64,000 nucleotides of DNA from Porphyromonadaceae bacterium UBA7332 (GCA_002471225.1 DKPO01000042.1:26434-90433); one strand, 5' to 3'; counted from the stretch's first letter, positions 54,401 to 63,735 are shown. The notes: generated by a model from the letters alone, not told the origin. Translations and numbers: made by a program.

Positions 54401-54446
54401 CGATGTTTAATTATTGCAACACACAAAACATAAATTTTATTTTGCT

Positions 54447-54857
54447 ATGAATTTGACACATATTGAGCATTTAGGTATTGCTGTAAAAAGTTTAGAAACT
54501 GCTATTCCGTATTATGAAACAGTATTGGGTTTAAAATGTTATTCAGTAGAAGAAGTTGTTGATCAAAAAGTGAAGACAGCGTTTTTTATGATCGGAGATA
54601 CAAAAATTGAACTATTAGAAGCAACGAGCGAAGAAAGTCCGATAGCTAAATTTATCGAGAAAAAAGGAGAAGGTGTACATCATATTGCTTTTGCAACAAA
54701 AGATCTTGTTTCAGATTTGGCAGAATGTGCTGAAAATGGTGTTCAGTTAATTGATAAAGCTCCGCGTAAAGGTGCTGAAGGTTTGAATATCGCTTTTTTA
54801 CATCCAAAATCTACCATGGGAGTTTTAACTGAACTTTGCGAAAATCCAAATAAATAA
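54447..54857 (+). CDS. mce: Methylmalonyl-CoA epimerase
   Basis: Interconverts (R)- and (S)-methylmalonyl-CoA, linking the B12 mutase to the decarboxylase in the succinate-to-propionate route. The 136 residues form the paired vicinal-oxygen-chelate fold. Metal ligands fit H8 in MNLTHIEHLG, the glutamate in KIELLEATSEESP, H in GVHHIAF and the last E in TELCE. The start is the ATG at 54447; an upstream TTG extends the frame by 11 codons without conservation. It is the first gene of the operon. It lies 29 bases before the carboxyltransferase gene. Confidence 0.95.
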   Translation: MNLTHIEHLGIAVKSLETAIPYYETVLGLKCYSVEEVVDQKVKTAFFMIGDTKIELLEATSEESPIAKFIEKKGEGVHHIAFATKDLVSDLAECAENGVQLIDKAPRKGAEGLNIAFLHPKSTMGVLTELCENPNK

Positions 54858-54886
54858 TATTTTAATACCTCATAAATCTAATAGAA

Positions 54887-56440
54887 ATGAGTCATCAACT
54901 TGAAAAAGTAAAAGAGCTAATTCAATTAAGAGAAAAAGCTCGCTTGGGTGGGGGCGAAAAGAGAATCGAATCCCAACACAAAAAAGGAAAATATACAGCT
55001 CGTGAGCGTATCGCAATGCTTCTTGATGAGGGAAGCTTTGAAGAGTTTGATATGTTCGTAACACATCGCTGTGTAAATTTCGGAATTGAGAAAGAAAGTT
55101 ATCTGGGCGATGGTATTGTTACCGGCTATGGAACAATCGAAGGTCGTCTGGTATATGTATATGCACAAGATTTTACTGTTTTTGGCGGATCGTTATCTGA
55201 AGCTTTAGCAATGAAGATTTGCAAAGTTATGGATCAGGCAATGAAAATGGGTGCACCTGTAATCGGAATTAATGACTCAGGTGGGGCCCGTATTCAAGAA
55301 GGAGTAAATGCTTTGGCAGGTTATGCTGAGATTTTCCAGCGAAATATTCTTGCGTCGGGTGTAGTTCCTCAGATTTCAGGAATTTTTGGTCCTTGTGCCG
55401 GAGGAGCCGTTTACTCACCTGCTTTGACAGATTTTAATATCATGACTAAAGGGACAAGTTATATGTTCCTTACCGGACCAAAAGTTGTAAAAACTGTTAC
55501 CGGTGAAGATGTCACGCAAGAGCAATTAGGTGGTGCAAGTGTGCATGCTACAAAATCGGGTGTTGCTCACTTTGCTGTAGACACCGAAGAAGAAGGCCTT
55601 ACACTAATTAGAAAACTAATAGGATTCCTACCTCAAAACAATTTAGAAGAAGCTCCAATCTTAGAAACAAATGATCCGATTGACCGCTTGGAAGACGGAT
55701 TGAATGACATAATACCAGATAGTCCAAATAAGCCTTATGATATGTATGAAGTTATCGGTGCAATTATCGATAATGGAGAGTTTCTTGAAGTTCATAAAGA
55801 CTATGCACAGAATATCATTGTTGGTTTTGCTCGTTTTAATGGGCAGTCTGTAGGTATTGTTGCTAATCAGCCCAAAGTAATGGCAGGGGTATTGGATATC
55901 AATGCGTCTCGTAAGGCAGCTCGTTTTGTTCGTTTCTGCGATGCATTCAATATTCCTATTGTAACATTGGTTGATGTGCCGGGATTCCTTCCCGGAACAG
56001 GTCAGGAATATGGTGGCGTAATTCTTCATGGAGCTAAATTGCTTTATGCTTATGGTGAGGCTACTGTCCCTAAAGTGACGGTTACTTTACGTAAGTCTTA
56101 TGGTGGAGCATATTGTGTAATGAGCTCTAAACATTTGCGTGGAGATATGAATTATGCTTGGCCTACTGCCGAAATCGCAGTAATGGGACCTTCCGGAGCT
56201 GTAGAAATTATTTTTGCTAAAGAGGTGGCAGGAGCTGAGAATCCGGCAGAAATGCAAGCTGTGAAAGAAGAAGAATATAGAGAGGCATTTGCAAATCCGT
56301 TTAATGCTGCAAAATATGGTTATATTGATGACGTAATTGAACCAAGAAATACGCGTTTCCGTATCATCCGTGCTTTGCAACAACTTCAAACTAAGAAATT
56401 GGTTAATCCTGCTAAGAAACACGATAACTTACCACTTTAA
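54887..56440 (+). CDS. mmdA: Methylmalonyl-CoA decarboxylase carboxyltransferase (alpha) subunit
   Basis: Transfers the carboxyl group of methylmalonyl-CoA to the biotin carrier, producing propionyl-CoA. The 517 residues have the twin carboxyltransferase domains. The N half shows [19 protein letters not shown] and [16 protein letters not shown], and the C half shows [25 protein letters not shown] and [19 protein letters not shown]. It ends with KKHDNLPL. It is paralogous to the copy at 13-14.5 kb, but here it is followed by the OadG-like, biotin carrier and membrane beta genes. It is therefore the alpha subunit of a complete sodium-pumping decarboxylase. It lies second in the operon. Confidence 0.95.
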   Translation: MSHQLEKVKELIQLREKARLGGGEKRIESQHKKGKYTARERIAMLLDEGSFEEFDMFVTHRCVNFGIEKESYLGDGIVTGYGTIEGRLVYVYAQDFTVFGGSLSEALAMKICKVMDQAMKMGAPVIGINDSGGARIQEGVNALAGYAEIFQRNILASGVVPQISGIFGPCAGGAVYSPALTDFNIMTKGTSYMFLTGPKVVKTVTGEDVTQEQLGGASVHATKSGVAHFAVDTEEEGLTLIRKLIGFLPQNNLEEAPILETNDPIDRLEDGLNDIIPDSPNKPYDMYEVIGAIIDNGEFLEVHKDYAQNIIVGFARFNGQSVGIVANQPKVMAGVLDINASRKAARFVRFCDAFNIPIVTLVDVPGFLPGTGQEYGGVILHGAKLLYAYGEATVPKVTVTLRKSYGGAYCVMSSKHLRGDMNYAWPTAEIAVMGPSGAVEIIFAKEVAGAENPAEMQAVKEEEYREAFANPFNAAKYGYIDDVIEPRNTRFRIIRALQQLQTKKLVNPAKKHDNLPL

Positions 56441-56452
56441 TCCGAAGATGCA

Positions 56453-57352
56453 ATGTTAAACAAACTAAGTAAAGGCTTTAAATTAGCTGCACTTTCATTG
56501 CTGTTCACTGGTAGTTTATCTGCGCAACAGGCTATATATCTTCGTTTAAATGAGGTTATGCCTAATAACGTTGATAATTATCAGGATGATTATGGTAAAC
56601 AAAGTGCTTGGATTGAAATTTTCAACAACTCTCCCGCAACAGTTGATCTGGGAGGTTGTTTCTTAACGACGGATATCAACAATCCAACAATGTATCCGAT
56701 ACCTAAAGGTGATATATTGACAAAGGTAAAAGCTCGTCAGCATATTATTTTCTGGGCAGATAACAATCCGTCTCATGGTACTTTCCATTTAAATTTTGCA
56801 TTAGATTCAGTTAAACCTAATTTTATAGCAATATTTGATTCTAACGGAAAAACACTTATTGATAGTATTACGATTCCTCCTATAGGTCCGGATCAGTCTT
56901 TTGCCAGAGTATTGGATGGAAGCGGAGCATGGGCACTTGCAGAAAAAGTAACACCAAGTACGAATAATAAAATTCTGACCGGCCAGGAAGCTGTTTTGAA
57001 ATTCAAAGAAAACGACCCGACCGGGGTTGGGATGGCAATTACAGCAATGATGGTTGTGTTCTTTGCATTGATTGTTTTGTATGTAGTCTTTAAATGTATT
57101 GGTAATACAGCAATGCGCATTAGTAAACGTAATGCTCTGAAAGCTCAGAAAGGTACTGTTGTACAGAAACCGGTAGATTTAGGAACTGAATCCGGCGAAG
57201 TTTTTGCGGCTATTGCTATGGCACTGCATGAATATAATAATGAAGCGCATGATTTAGAGAATACAGTACTGACAATTAATCGAGTGACTCGTAATTACTC
57301 TCCTTGGAATTCAAAAATCTACGGATTGAAAGAATTACCAAAGAAACGTTAA
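56453..57352 (+). CDS. Lamin-tail / OadG-like fusion subunit
   Basis: The position and C-terminal half identify the gamma/delta (OadG-type) subunit that holds the decarboxylase together at the membrane. The 299 residues begin with a signal peptide (about 1-24). A lamin-tail-like beta domain follows (about 27-165, with LRLNEVMPNN, AWIEIFNNSPATVDLGGCFLT and a late SFARVLDGSGAWAL). Then come one membrane helix (193-214) and a cytoplasmic tail rich in basic residues (215-299). Classical OadG is only about 80-100 residues with a helix and tail, so the extracytoplasmic domain is an addition. Its role is unknown; binding to the wall or another envelope protein is a guess. Confidence 0.82.
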   Translation: MLNKLSKGFKLAALSLLFTGSLSAQQAIYLRLNEVMPNNVDNYQDDYGKQSAWIEIFNNSPATVDLGGCFLTTDINNPTMYPIPKGDILTKVKARQHIIFWADNNPSHGTFHLNFALDSVKPNFIAIFDSNGKTLIDSITIPPIGPDQSFARVLDGSGAWALAEKVTPSTNNKILTGQEAVLKFKENDPTGVGMAITAMMVVFFALIVLYVVFKCIGNTAMRISKRNALKAQKGTVVQKPVDLGTESGEVFAAIAMALHEYNNEAHDLENTVLTINRVTRNYSPWNSKIYGLKELPKKR

Positions 57353-57374
57353 CAGCTTAAATTAGTAATACACA

Positions 57375-57803
57375 ATGAAAGAATTTAAATTTATAATAAA
57401 CGGAAACGAATATAAAGTAGCCATTGACAATGTAGAGGATAATATCGCTCAGGTTGAGGTGAATGGAACTCCTTATACTGTTGAAATGGAGAGAGTGGCT
57501 AAAAAGCTAAAACCAGTTTCTCGTCCTGCGGCTGCACCTAAAACAACAGCTGGTGAGCCAGTTGTGACCCGTCAGTCAGCAGCATCTTCTCCAGGCGCTG
57601 TAAAATCGCCACTACCAGGTGTAATCTTAGATATAACTGTTAAAGTAGGGGATACTGTAAAAGTGGGACAGAAAGTAGCTGTGCTGGAAGCCATGAAAAT
57701 GGAAAATAATATCAATGCCGATAAAGCAGGTGTTGTGAAAGAAGTAAAAGTAAACAAAGGTGATTCTGTACTTGAAGGTGCAGATATCATCGTAATCGGT
57801 TAA
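57375..57803 (+). CDS. mmdC: Biotin carboxyl carrier subunit of methylmalonyl-CoA decarboxylase
   Basis: Carries CO2 on biotin from the carboxyltransferase to the membrane decarboxylase. The 142 residues have an N-terminal beta region (about 1-45), a Pro/Ala/Thr-rich flexible linker (about 46-75) and a C-terminal biotinyl domain with EAMKM and the biotinylated K108. This is the standard design, in contrast to the linker-free carrier at 12.6 kb. It starts 22 bases after the OadG-like gene and ends 4 bases before the beta subunit gene, so co-expression is certain from layout. Confidence 0.95.
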   Translation: MKEFKFIINGNEYKVAIDNVEDNIAQVEVNGTPYTVEMERVAKKLKPVSRPAAAPKTTAGEPVVTRQSAASSPGAVKSPLPGVILDITVKVGDTVKVGQKVAVLEAMKMENNINADKAGVVKEVKVNKGDSVLEGADIIVIG

Positions 57804-57807
57804 GTTT

Positions 57808-58968
57808 ATGGATGGAAATTTCTTTTCATTCCTGGGTGAGAACTTAACAGAGTTTCTTACTTTCACAGGATTTGCCAATGTGACATTTGGTCATATATTT
57901 ATGATTGCTGTAGGCTTGGTGTTTATCTCGCTAGCAATTATAAAAGAGTGGGAGCCTATGCTTCTGATTCCAATCGGATTTGGTATCCTGATCGGTAATA
58001 TACCTTTCAAAGATGCTGGATTACAGATAGGTATTTATGAAGAAGGTTCGGTATTGAATATCTTATATCAGGGTGTCCAGCAAGGATGGTATCCGCCATT
58101 GATCTTTTTGGGAATTGGTGCGATGACAGATTTCTCGGCTCTGATATCTAATCCTAAGTTAATGCTGGTCGGTGCAGCAGCACAATTTGGTATTTTCGGA
58201 GCTTATATAATTGCTTTGGCAATGGGCTTTGAACCAAATCAGGCAGGAGCAATCGGTATTATTGGTGGTGCAGACGGTCCTACAGCGATCTTCTTATCTT
58301 CCAAGCTCGCGCCAAATCTGATGGGAGCAATTGCGATATCTGCATACTCCTATATGGCTTTAGTACCGGTGATTCAGCCTCCGATCATGAAGCTTTTGAC
58401 TACAAAAAAAGAAAGATTGATCAGAATGAAACCGCCACGTGCTGTTTCTCAGACTGAAAAAATCATTTTCCCAATTGCCGGACTCCTTTTAACAACATTT
58501 CTTGTACCTTCGGGTTTACCATTGTTAGGTATGTTGTTTTTCGGTAACTTAATAAAAGAAAGTGGCGTTACCCGCCGTTTGGCTGAGACAGCAAGAGGTC
58601 CGCTTATTGATGTTATTACTATCTTGTTAGGTGTGACTGTAGGAGCTTCAACTCAGGCAACTCAATTCTTAAAATGGGAGTCAATTTTGATCTTTGTTTT
58701 AGGTGCTCTTTCTTTTGTTATCGCAACATCGGCAGGTGTTTTATTTGTGAAATTCTTTAATCTATTCTTGAAAGAAGGAAATAAAATCAATCCGTTGATC
58801 GGTAACTCAGGCGTTTCTGCCGTTCCTGACTCAGCGCGTATTTCTCACCATGTAGGTTTGGAATATGATCCGACAAACTATTTGTTGATGCACGCAATGG
58901 GACCTAACGTAGCCGGAGTTATCGGTTCAGCTGTAGCTGCCGGTATCTTGTTAGGATTCCTGATGTAG
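57808..58968 (+). CDS. Sodium-pumping decarboxylase beta subunit
   Basis: An inner-membrane subunit that releases CO2 from carboxybiotin and exports Na+. The 386 residues contain about nine to eleven hydrophobic segments. The conserved GGADGPTAIFLSS motif (about 151-163, with the aspartate needed for Na+ coupling in relatives), the PPIMKLLTTKKER loop and the NPLIGNSGVSAVPDSARI region near 330 are present. It is OadB/MmdB/GcdB-like; methylmalonyl-CoA as the original substrate is inferred from mce in the operon. It is the last gene, followed by a terminator 25 bases on. The Na+ gradient could be used by the NhaC protein or by sodium-driven uptake. Confidence 0.95.
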   Translation: MDGNFFSFLGENLTEFLTFTGFANVTFGHIFMIAVGLVFISLAIIKEWEPMLLIPIGFGILIGNIPFKDAGLQIGIYEEGSVLNILYQGVQQGWYPPLIFLGIGAMTDFSALISNPKLMLVGAAAQFGIFGAYIIALAMGFEPNQAGAIGIIGGADGPTAIFLSSKLAPNLMGAIAISAYSYMALVPVIQPPIMKLLTTKKERLIRMKPPRAVSQTEKIIFPIAGLLLTTFLVPSGLPLLGMLFFGNLIKESGVTRRLAETARGPLIDVITILLGVTVGASTQATQFLKWESILIFVLGALSFVIATSAGVLFVKFFNLFLKEGNKINPLIGNSGVSAVPDSARISHHVGLEYDPTNYLLMHAMGPNVAGVIGSAVAAGILLGFLM

Positions 58969-58993
58969 CAAATGAAAAACATATATTGAGAAC

Positions 58994-59032
58994 AAGGGTG
59001 TCACTCACAGAAAGAGATGACACCCTTCTCTT
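58994..59032 (+). terminator. Terminator of the methylmalonyl-CoA operon
   Basis: The 10-bp stem AAGGGTGTCA/TGACACCCTT (58994-59003 with 59018-59027) is followed by a short T-containing tail, 25 bases after the last stop codon. Confidence 0.8.
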
Positions 59033-59066
59033 ACCAGTAAAAACCGATTTATAAAGTTGAAGTACT

Positions 59067-59921
59067 ATGATAATCCAGAGTAGGAGAAAACCGGAATGGC
59101 TTAAAATCAAAATACCAAAAGGTCAGACTTCTTTTCATGTAAGAAGTATTATTCATTCCAACCATTTAAATACTATTTGTACAAGCGGACGTTGTCCTAA
59201 TCAGGCCGAATGCTGGAGTTGCGGAACAGCAACTTTTATGATAGGCGGAAATATTTGTACAAGAAACTGTCGTTTTTGTAATGTTACTACAGGAAAACCA
59301 TTACCCTTGGATTCGAACGAGCCTCAGAATGTCGCAGCTTCAATTGCAGGATTAAAATTAAAGCATGCTGTAATTACATCTGTTGACAGAGATGATTTAC
59401 CTGATTATGGGGCATCTCACTGGGTTAAAGTAATAACGGCAATTAAAGAACAATCACCAATGACAACAATGGAAGTTCTTATACCGGATTTTCAGGGAAA
59501 TCTTGATTTGGTAGATAGAATCATAGAGGCTGAGCCGGACGTTATTTCACATAACTTAGAAACAGTACGGTCTTTGTCAGATCAGATACGTTGCAAGGCG
59601 ACCTATGAAACCTCTTTAGCTGTTATAAAGCGTATAGCAGATTCCGGAATTGTTGCTAAGTCAGGTATAATGTTAGGATTAGGGGAACTACCCGAAGAAA
59701 TAATACAAACGATGGATGATTTAAGATCCGTTGGATGTGAAGTAATGACCATTGGTCAATATTTGCAACCTGCAGAGAAAAATATTGAAGTTAAAGAATA
59801 CATTCATCCCGATCAGTTCGAAGAATACAGACAAATCGCATTAAATAAAGGTTTTCGTCATGTTGAAAGTGCACCTTTGGTACGTTCAAGTTATCATGCC
59901 GAAAGACATGTGAGAAAATAA
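59067..59921 (+). CDS. lipA: Lipoyl synthase
   Basis: Radical SAM enzyme that inserts two sulfurs into protein-bound octanoyl groups. Both iron-sulfur clusters' ligands are present: C38, C43 and C49 in the CTSGRCPNQAEC segment for the auxiliary cluster, and C64, C68 and C71 in CTRNCRFC for the SAM cluster. The C-terminal RSSYHAE motif supplies the serine ligand to the auxiliary cluster. The 284 residues match the family. It starts 99 bases after the beta-subunit gene and lies 14 bases before lipB, so lipA-lipB are an operon giving the de novo lipoylation route. Confidence 0.97.
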   Translation: MIIQSRRKPEWLKIKIPKGQTSFHVRSIIHSNHLNTICTSGRCPNQAECWSCGTATFMIGGNICTRNCRFCNVTTGKPLPLDSNEPQNVAASIAGLKLKHAVITSVDRDDLPDYGASHWVKVITAIKEQSPMTTMEVLIPDFQGNLDLVDRIIEAEPDVISHNLETVRSLSDQIRCKATYETSLAVIKRIADSGIVAKSGIMLGLGELPEEIIQTMDDLRSVGCEVMTIGQYLQPAEKNIEVKEYIHPDQFEEYRQIALNKGFRHVESAPLVRSSYHAERHVRK

Positions 59922-59935
59922 GAATTAGAATAGTT

Positions 59936-60613
59936 ATGAGAAAAACGCAATTAATAGATTTAGGATTAGCTTCGTATCATAAAGTTTGGAAATATCAGGA
60001 AGAACTATTAGAAGAGATACAATTAAAGAAGAAGAAAGGAGAAGCATTTAATAATTACGTGTTGTTTGTAGAGCATCCGCCGGTATTTACTTTAGGACGC
60101 AATGCAAATGAATCCAATTTATTGATGAGCCGTTCCCAGTTAGCTGATGATAAAATTGAAATATTCAAAATAAACAGAGGAGGTGATATAACATTTCACG
60201 GTCCGGGACAATTAGTCGTTTATCCCATAATTGATATGCAATCTTTTCAAATGGGGGTGAAAGATTATGTAACAGCATTGGAGCAAGTTGTTATAGATAC
60301 ATTGCATGAATATGGAATTGAAGGGAAAAGATTGCCAAAAGCAACAGGAGTCTGGATTGAACCGGAATCAAAAGATGCCCGAAAAATATGTGCAATAGGT
60401 GTCAGATGTTCTCAATATGTAACGATGCACGGTTTTGCTTTAAACGGAAACACAGATTTGACTTATTTTCGTAGAATTAATCCTTGTGGATTTATAGACA
60501 AGGGTGTAACATCCATACAAAAAGAGCAAGGCGCTAAGCCGATCGATATATATCTTCTGAAAGATAGAGTTAAAGAAGCTTTTAAGCAAAACTTTGAAGT
60601 GGAGTGGCTGTGA
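59936..60613 (+). CDS. lipB: Octanoyl-ACP:protein N-octanoyltransferase
   Basis: Moves an octanoyl group from acyl carrier protein to the lipoyl domains that LipA then sulfurates. The 225 residues match the family. The conserved EHPPVFTLGRNANESN (about 43-58), RGGDITFHGPGQLVVYPI (about 81-98), the lysine in RKICAIGVR and the acyl-thioester cysteine in NPCGFIDKGVTS are all present. It follows lipA by 14 bases. A terminator was not found before the next gene, which starts 44 bases later, so read-through into the radical SAM gene is possible. Confidence 0.96.
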   Translation: MRKTQLIDLGLASYHKVWKYQEELLEEIQLKKKKGEAFNNYVLFVEHPPVFTLGRNANESNLLMSRSQLADDKIEIFKINRGGDITFHGPGQLVVYPIIDMQSFQMGVKDYVTALEQVVIDTLHEYGIEGKRLPKATGVWIEPESKDARKICAIGVRCSQYVTMHGFALNGNTDLTYFRRINPCGFIDKGVTSIQKEQGAKPIDIYLLKDRVKEAFKQNFEVEWL

Positions 60614-60657
60614 CTTTTTTGTATCTTTGTATCTGGAATCAGAAAGTTACAAAATAG

Positions 60658-62346
60658 ATGACAACAAATAAACTCAGTTTGCTTTGGTTGGATCTGAATG
60701 CAAGTTTTGCACACAGCTCACTTGCACTTCCGGCAATTCACGCTCAAACTCTTCATACAAATTTAAGTCAATCCATTGAATGGGATTTGCTGCAAGCGAC
60801 ACTTCATATGCCAGTCTCCACAATTGTCAATATGATTGTAGATAAGCAACCTGATATTATTGCAGCTACAGCATGGCTTTTTACAACAGAAATGCTTCGT
60901 GCTGTTTTAATACGTGTAAAGGCTTTGTTGCCTGCTTGTAAAATAGTTCTGGGTGGTCCTGAGTTTTTAGGCTCGAATGAATTATATTTAAGACATAATC
61001 CATATGTTTATGGAGTGTTCAGGGGGGAAGGCGAAGAGTCTTTCCCTCTTTGGCTATCTAAGCTGCTGGATGAAAGGGGTCAGACAATGTCTAAAGCCTC
61101 TTTAGCAGATGTATCAGGTGCATGCTATATTGACGATAATAATATATATAGGGATAATGGAATTTCGAAAGTAAGCAGATTTGCAGACCTCGTAGCTCCT
61201 GAAGAATCTCAATTTTTCTGTACTGAAAAAGCGTTTGTGCAACTTGAAACTACCCGGGGATGCTTTAATACATGTGCTTTTTGTACAAGTGGAAACGATA
61301 AACCAGTCAGACGAATATCCTTCGAAGAGATAGAGAAACGTCTGGCTTTTTATGCTGATAAAGGAATCTCTCACATACGCTTATTAGACAGAACGTTTAA
61401 TGCAAATAGCCAGTTGGCTTTGGATATGTTAGATCTTTTTGAATCGTATGAGGGCAAGTTATGTTTCCATTTAGAGATTCATCCTGCATTATTAGGCGAA
61501 AAGCTTAAGGCACGTTTAGCTACGTTGCCGGCAGGTATTTTACATTTAGAAGCGGGGATTCAATCCTTACGCCAAAATGTTCTGACCCTATCCAAGCGAT
61601 TAGGATCCTTAGAAGATTCTCTGAAAGGCTTATCATATTTGTGCTCATTGGAAAATATGGAAGTTCATGCTGACCTGATTGCCGGATTGCCGGGATACAA
61701 GCTGGATGAATTATTTGAAGATGTTATTTCTCTTGCTCAGTTAAAAGCAGGCGAAATACAGCTGGAATTATTGAAGATCTTACCTGGAACAGAAATGCAT
61801 GTAAGAGCTAAAGAGCTGAATCTGATTTATTCTGAATTACCACCGTATGAAATTTTAGCTTCTAATGGTATGACCCCTTCTGATTTACAGAAAGCAAAAA
61901 AATTGTCTCGTATGATTGATATGTATTATAATGCTCCGGCATGGCAGTTTTTTATGCAGCAGATTCTGATTTCAGATGTGAAATTTATCTATGAATTTCT
62001 GGATTGGTTAGATAAGAAGAATATGCTGGATAATCCGTTAAGCTTAGAGAAACGAGGATTGCTGTTATTTGATTTCGTTAATGAATATGCTCCTTTGTGG
62101 AATCCTCTTATTGCTTATTGCTGGATTAAAGCGGGATTACCAATAAAGAAAATTCCATATCGGGTATTTTATTCTTTAGGTACAGATCAGGAAAAGAAGT
62201 TGTATGAAATGTCAGGTTGTTCTGCGGAGAAAACAAAATTGTATGCATTTAAAGATCCTGTCATTCCGACTTCTTGTTATGTACTGATTGTAAATACAGA
62301 TGCAAATCGAAATAGTTTGCTTTGGGAAATAAAGATAGAATGCTAA
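60658..62346 (+). CDS. B12-binding-domain radical SAM protein (DUF4080-type)
   Basis: A 562-residue protein with an N-terminal cobalamin-binding-like domain (about 5-135, with KIVLGGPEF and GVFRGEGEESFP), then a radical SAM core with C202, C206 and C209 in the CFNTCAFC motif. A C-terminal DUF4080-like region follows. Members are oxidoreductases or methylases of unknown substrate. The classical DxHxxG cobalamin motif is not obvious. It lies 44 bases after lipB and may be co-transcribed. I cannot assign a reaction. Its presence with nrdJ and the methylmalonyl route fits a B12-using cell. Confidence 0.85.
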   Translation: MTTNKLSLLWLDLNASFAHSSLALPAIHAQTLHTNLSQSIEWDLLQATLHMPVSTIVNMIVDKQPDIIAATAWLFTTEMLRAVLIRVKALLPACKIVLGGPEFLGSNELYLRHNPYVYGVFRGEGEESFPLWLSKLLDERGQTMSKASLADVSGACYIDDNNIYRDNGISKVSRFADLVAPEESQFFCTEKAFVQLETTRGCFNTCAFCTSGNDKPVRRISFEEIEKRLAFYADKGISHIRLLDRTFNANSQLALDMLDLFESYEGKLCFHLEIHPALLGEKLKARLATLPAGILHLEAGIQSLRQNVLTLSKRLGSLEDSLKGLSYLCSLENMEVHADLIAGLPGYKLDELFEDVISLAQLKAGEIQLELLKILPGTEMHVRAKELNLIYSELPPYEILASNGMTPSDLQKAKKLSRMIDMYYNAPAWQFFMQQILISDVKFIYEFLDWLDKKNMLDNPLSLEKRGLLLFDFVNEYAPLWNPLIAYCWIKAGLPIKKIPYRVFYSLGTDQEKKLYEMSGCSAEKTKLYAFKDPVIPTSCYVLIVNTDANRNSLLWEIKIEC

Positions 62347-62393
62347 AAGGATATTAAATACTAAAACACTATGGCTGTTTAAGAAAATAATAT

Positions 62394-62401
62394 TATCTTT
62401 G
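62394..62401 (+). promoter_or_regulatory. -7 promoter element for rpsP, with leader hairpin
   Basis: TATCTTTG is an exact TAnnTTTG, 56 bases before the rpsP ATG. The leader just after it contains a short hairpin CTAATA/TATTAG (62407-62412 with 62418-62423). Whether this hairpin acts in control of the ribosomal protein is unknown. Confidence 0.55.
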
Positions 62402-62457
62402 CAACGCTAATACGGGTTATTAGTATAAGTTTAATCAATTAATAAACAAAAAATTAC

Positions 62458-62982
62458 ATGGCAACTAAAATCAGATTGCAAAGACACGGACGCAAAGGTT
62501 ATGCGTTCTACCAAATTGTTGTTGCAGACAGCAGAGCTAAACGTGACGGTCGTTTTATCGAAAAAATCGGTTCTTACAACCCAAACACTAACCCTGCTAC
62601 AGTTGTATTAAACTTCGATAGAGCTTTATATTGGATTGGAACTGGTGCTCAACCAACTGATACTACAAAAAGCATTTTGTCTAAAGAAGGTGTTATGATG
62701 AAAAATCACCTTTTAGGTGGTGTTAAAAAAGGTGCTTTCACTGCAGAACAAGCTGAAGAGAAATTCCAAGCATGGAAATCAGGTAAAACTGCTGCTACAG
62801 ATGCTGTAAAATCAAAATTAGCTGCTGATAAAGCTGCTGATGTTAAAGCTCGTCTTGAAAGAGAAGCTGAAGTAAACAAAGCAAAAGCTGAAGCTGTTGC
62901 TGCTAAATTAGCTGCTGCAACTGCAGAGGAAACTGCTGAAGAAGCTACAGAAGAAACTCAAGCTGAAGAAACTGCTGAATAA
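62458..62982 (+). CDS. rpsP: 30S ribosomal protein S16 with Ala/Glu-rich tail
   Basis: A primary component of the small ribosomal subunit. The first 80 or so residues are the S16 fold, opening [20 protein letters not shown], followed by the usual [22 protein letters not shown]. The rest of the 174 residues is an Ala/Lys/Glu-rich, probably helical and charged tail (about 110-174), roughly doubling the E. coli length; such tails are usual in Bacteroidetes S16. Codon use in the tail favours GCT and GAA, as expected of a highly expressed gene. The gene stands alone: rimM and trmD do not follow it. A strong terminator lies downstream. Confidence 0.96.
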   Translation: MATKIRLQRHGRKGYAFYQIVVADSRAKRDGRFIEKIGSYNPNTNPATVVLNFDRALYWIGTGAQPTDTTKSILSKEGVMMKNHLLGGVKKGAFTAEQAEEKFQAWKSGKTAATDAVKSKLAADKAADVKARLEREAEVNKAKAEAVAAKLAAATAEETAEEATEETQAEETAE

Positions 62983-63005
62983 TTAACGTTATTAAGCGAA
63001 AGTAT

Positions 63006-63040
63006 AAGGGATTATTTCGAAAGAAATAGTCCCTTTTTTT
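63006..63040 (+). terminator. Terminator of rpsP
   Basis: A 12-bp stem AAGGGATTATTT/AAATAGTCCCTT (63006-63017 with 63024-63035, one wobble) is followed by a T-run, 24 bases after the stop codon. Confidence 0.9.
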
Positions 63041-63297
63041 ATTTTGAGGCAGAGGTTTATTAAGTTATATTCAGAGATTAAGGATCAGCGGATAAATAAG
63101 GGTGGTCGCTATGGGAAAACGATTAAAAAAAGATTTTATTTTGGTGCTGATTCGTGCTGAATGGGTGTCGATTCAAACAAGTGTATCTCTGAACAGATAT
63201 GCCGTTTCTTTTTGATGTTACTGGCTTATTTAAAAGGTTGTAATCAGTTGGATTATTATGAAATGAACTCCGAAATAAAGGAAATATACAAATTATA

Positions 63298-63407
63298 TAC
63301 GTATATGATGTCGATGAAATACGTATATGATGAGGTTAATATACGTATTTTGTGATTATGAAATGCGTATATTGATTTTGTGAAATATGCATTTGATTTT
63401 TCTGTTT
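63298..63407. repeat. Degenerate 22-bp-period tandem array B
   Basis: Five consecutive units begin at 63298, 63320, 63342, 63364 and 63386, each exactly 22 bases. The first three start with TACGTAT, the fourth with TGCGTAT and the fifth with TATGCAT. Units 1, 3 and 4 end in TGAAA, giving a conserved core GAAATACGTAT-like across unit borders, with about ten variable bases between. The period and core match the array at 27.6 kb. It lies in the gap between rpsP and the last gene, well away from either coding region. Confidence 0.75.
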
Positions 63408-63658
63408 GCGGTAAGCATTTCTACAATTGCTTAAAGTGAACATCCGCTTTTCGTATTGAAAAGAAGATTGATATAAATATATTCAAGGTATGGTGTGTAT
63501 TGAATTAATTTGATCATAAATCATTTCATATAAATTTTACAGAACTAAAATCTTATTTTGGGTCTGTTTTATAATGGATATATTAGAATTAATCTCTTAG
63601 ATATTAAGATAATGATGAGGAATCGGATGAATAGATTGGTTTATAGTGTAAATTATTG

Positions 63659-63666
63659 TATATTTG
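63659..63666 (+). promoter_or_regulatory. -7 promoter element for the final gene
   Basis: TATATTTG, an exact TAnnTTTG, lies 69 bases before the ATG. A TTGG at 63636-63639 is 19 bases upstream and may be the -33 box. Confidence 0.5.
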
Positions 63667-63735
63667 TGTATCTCGATTTGTTTGAAGGATGATATGAAAT
63701 AGGAAAACACATTTAATGATTCTAAATTTAATATT

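Larger units (their letters stand above)
63041..63735. other. Gene-free stretch between rpsP and the last gene
   Basis: No convincing gene on either strand; a 64-codon plus-strand frame at 63161-63355 runs into the tandem array and looks random. The array lies at 63298-63407. A promoter for the final gene is at the right end. The rest is unremarkable AT-rich sequence. Confidence 0.55.

Noticed and set aside
63161..63355. A 64-codon plus-strand frame as a small gene
   Set aside because: It runs into the tandem array and its composition is that of the surrounding non-coding DNA.
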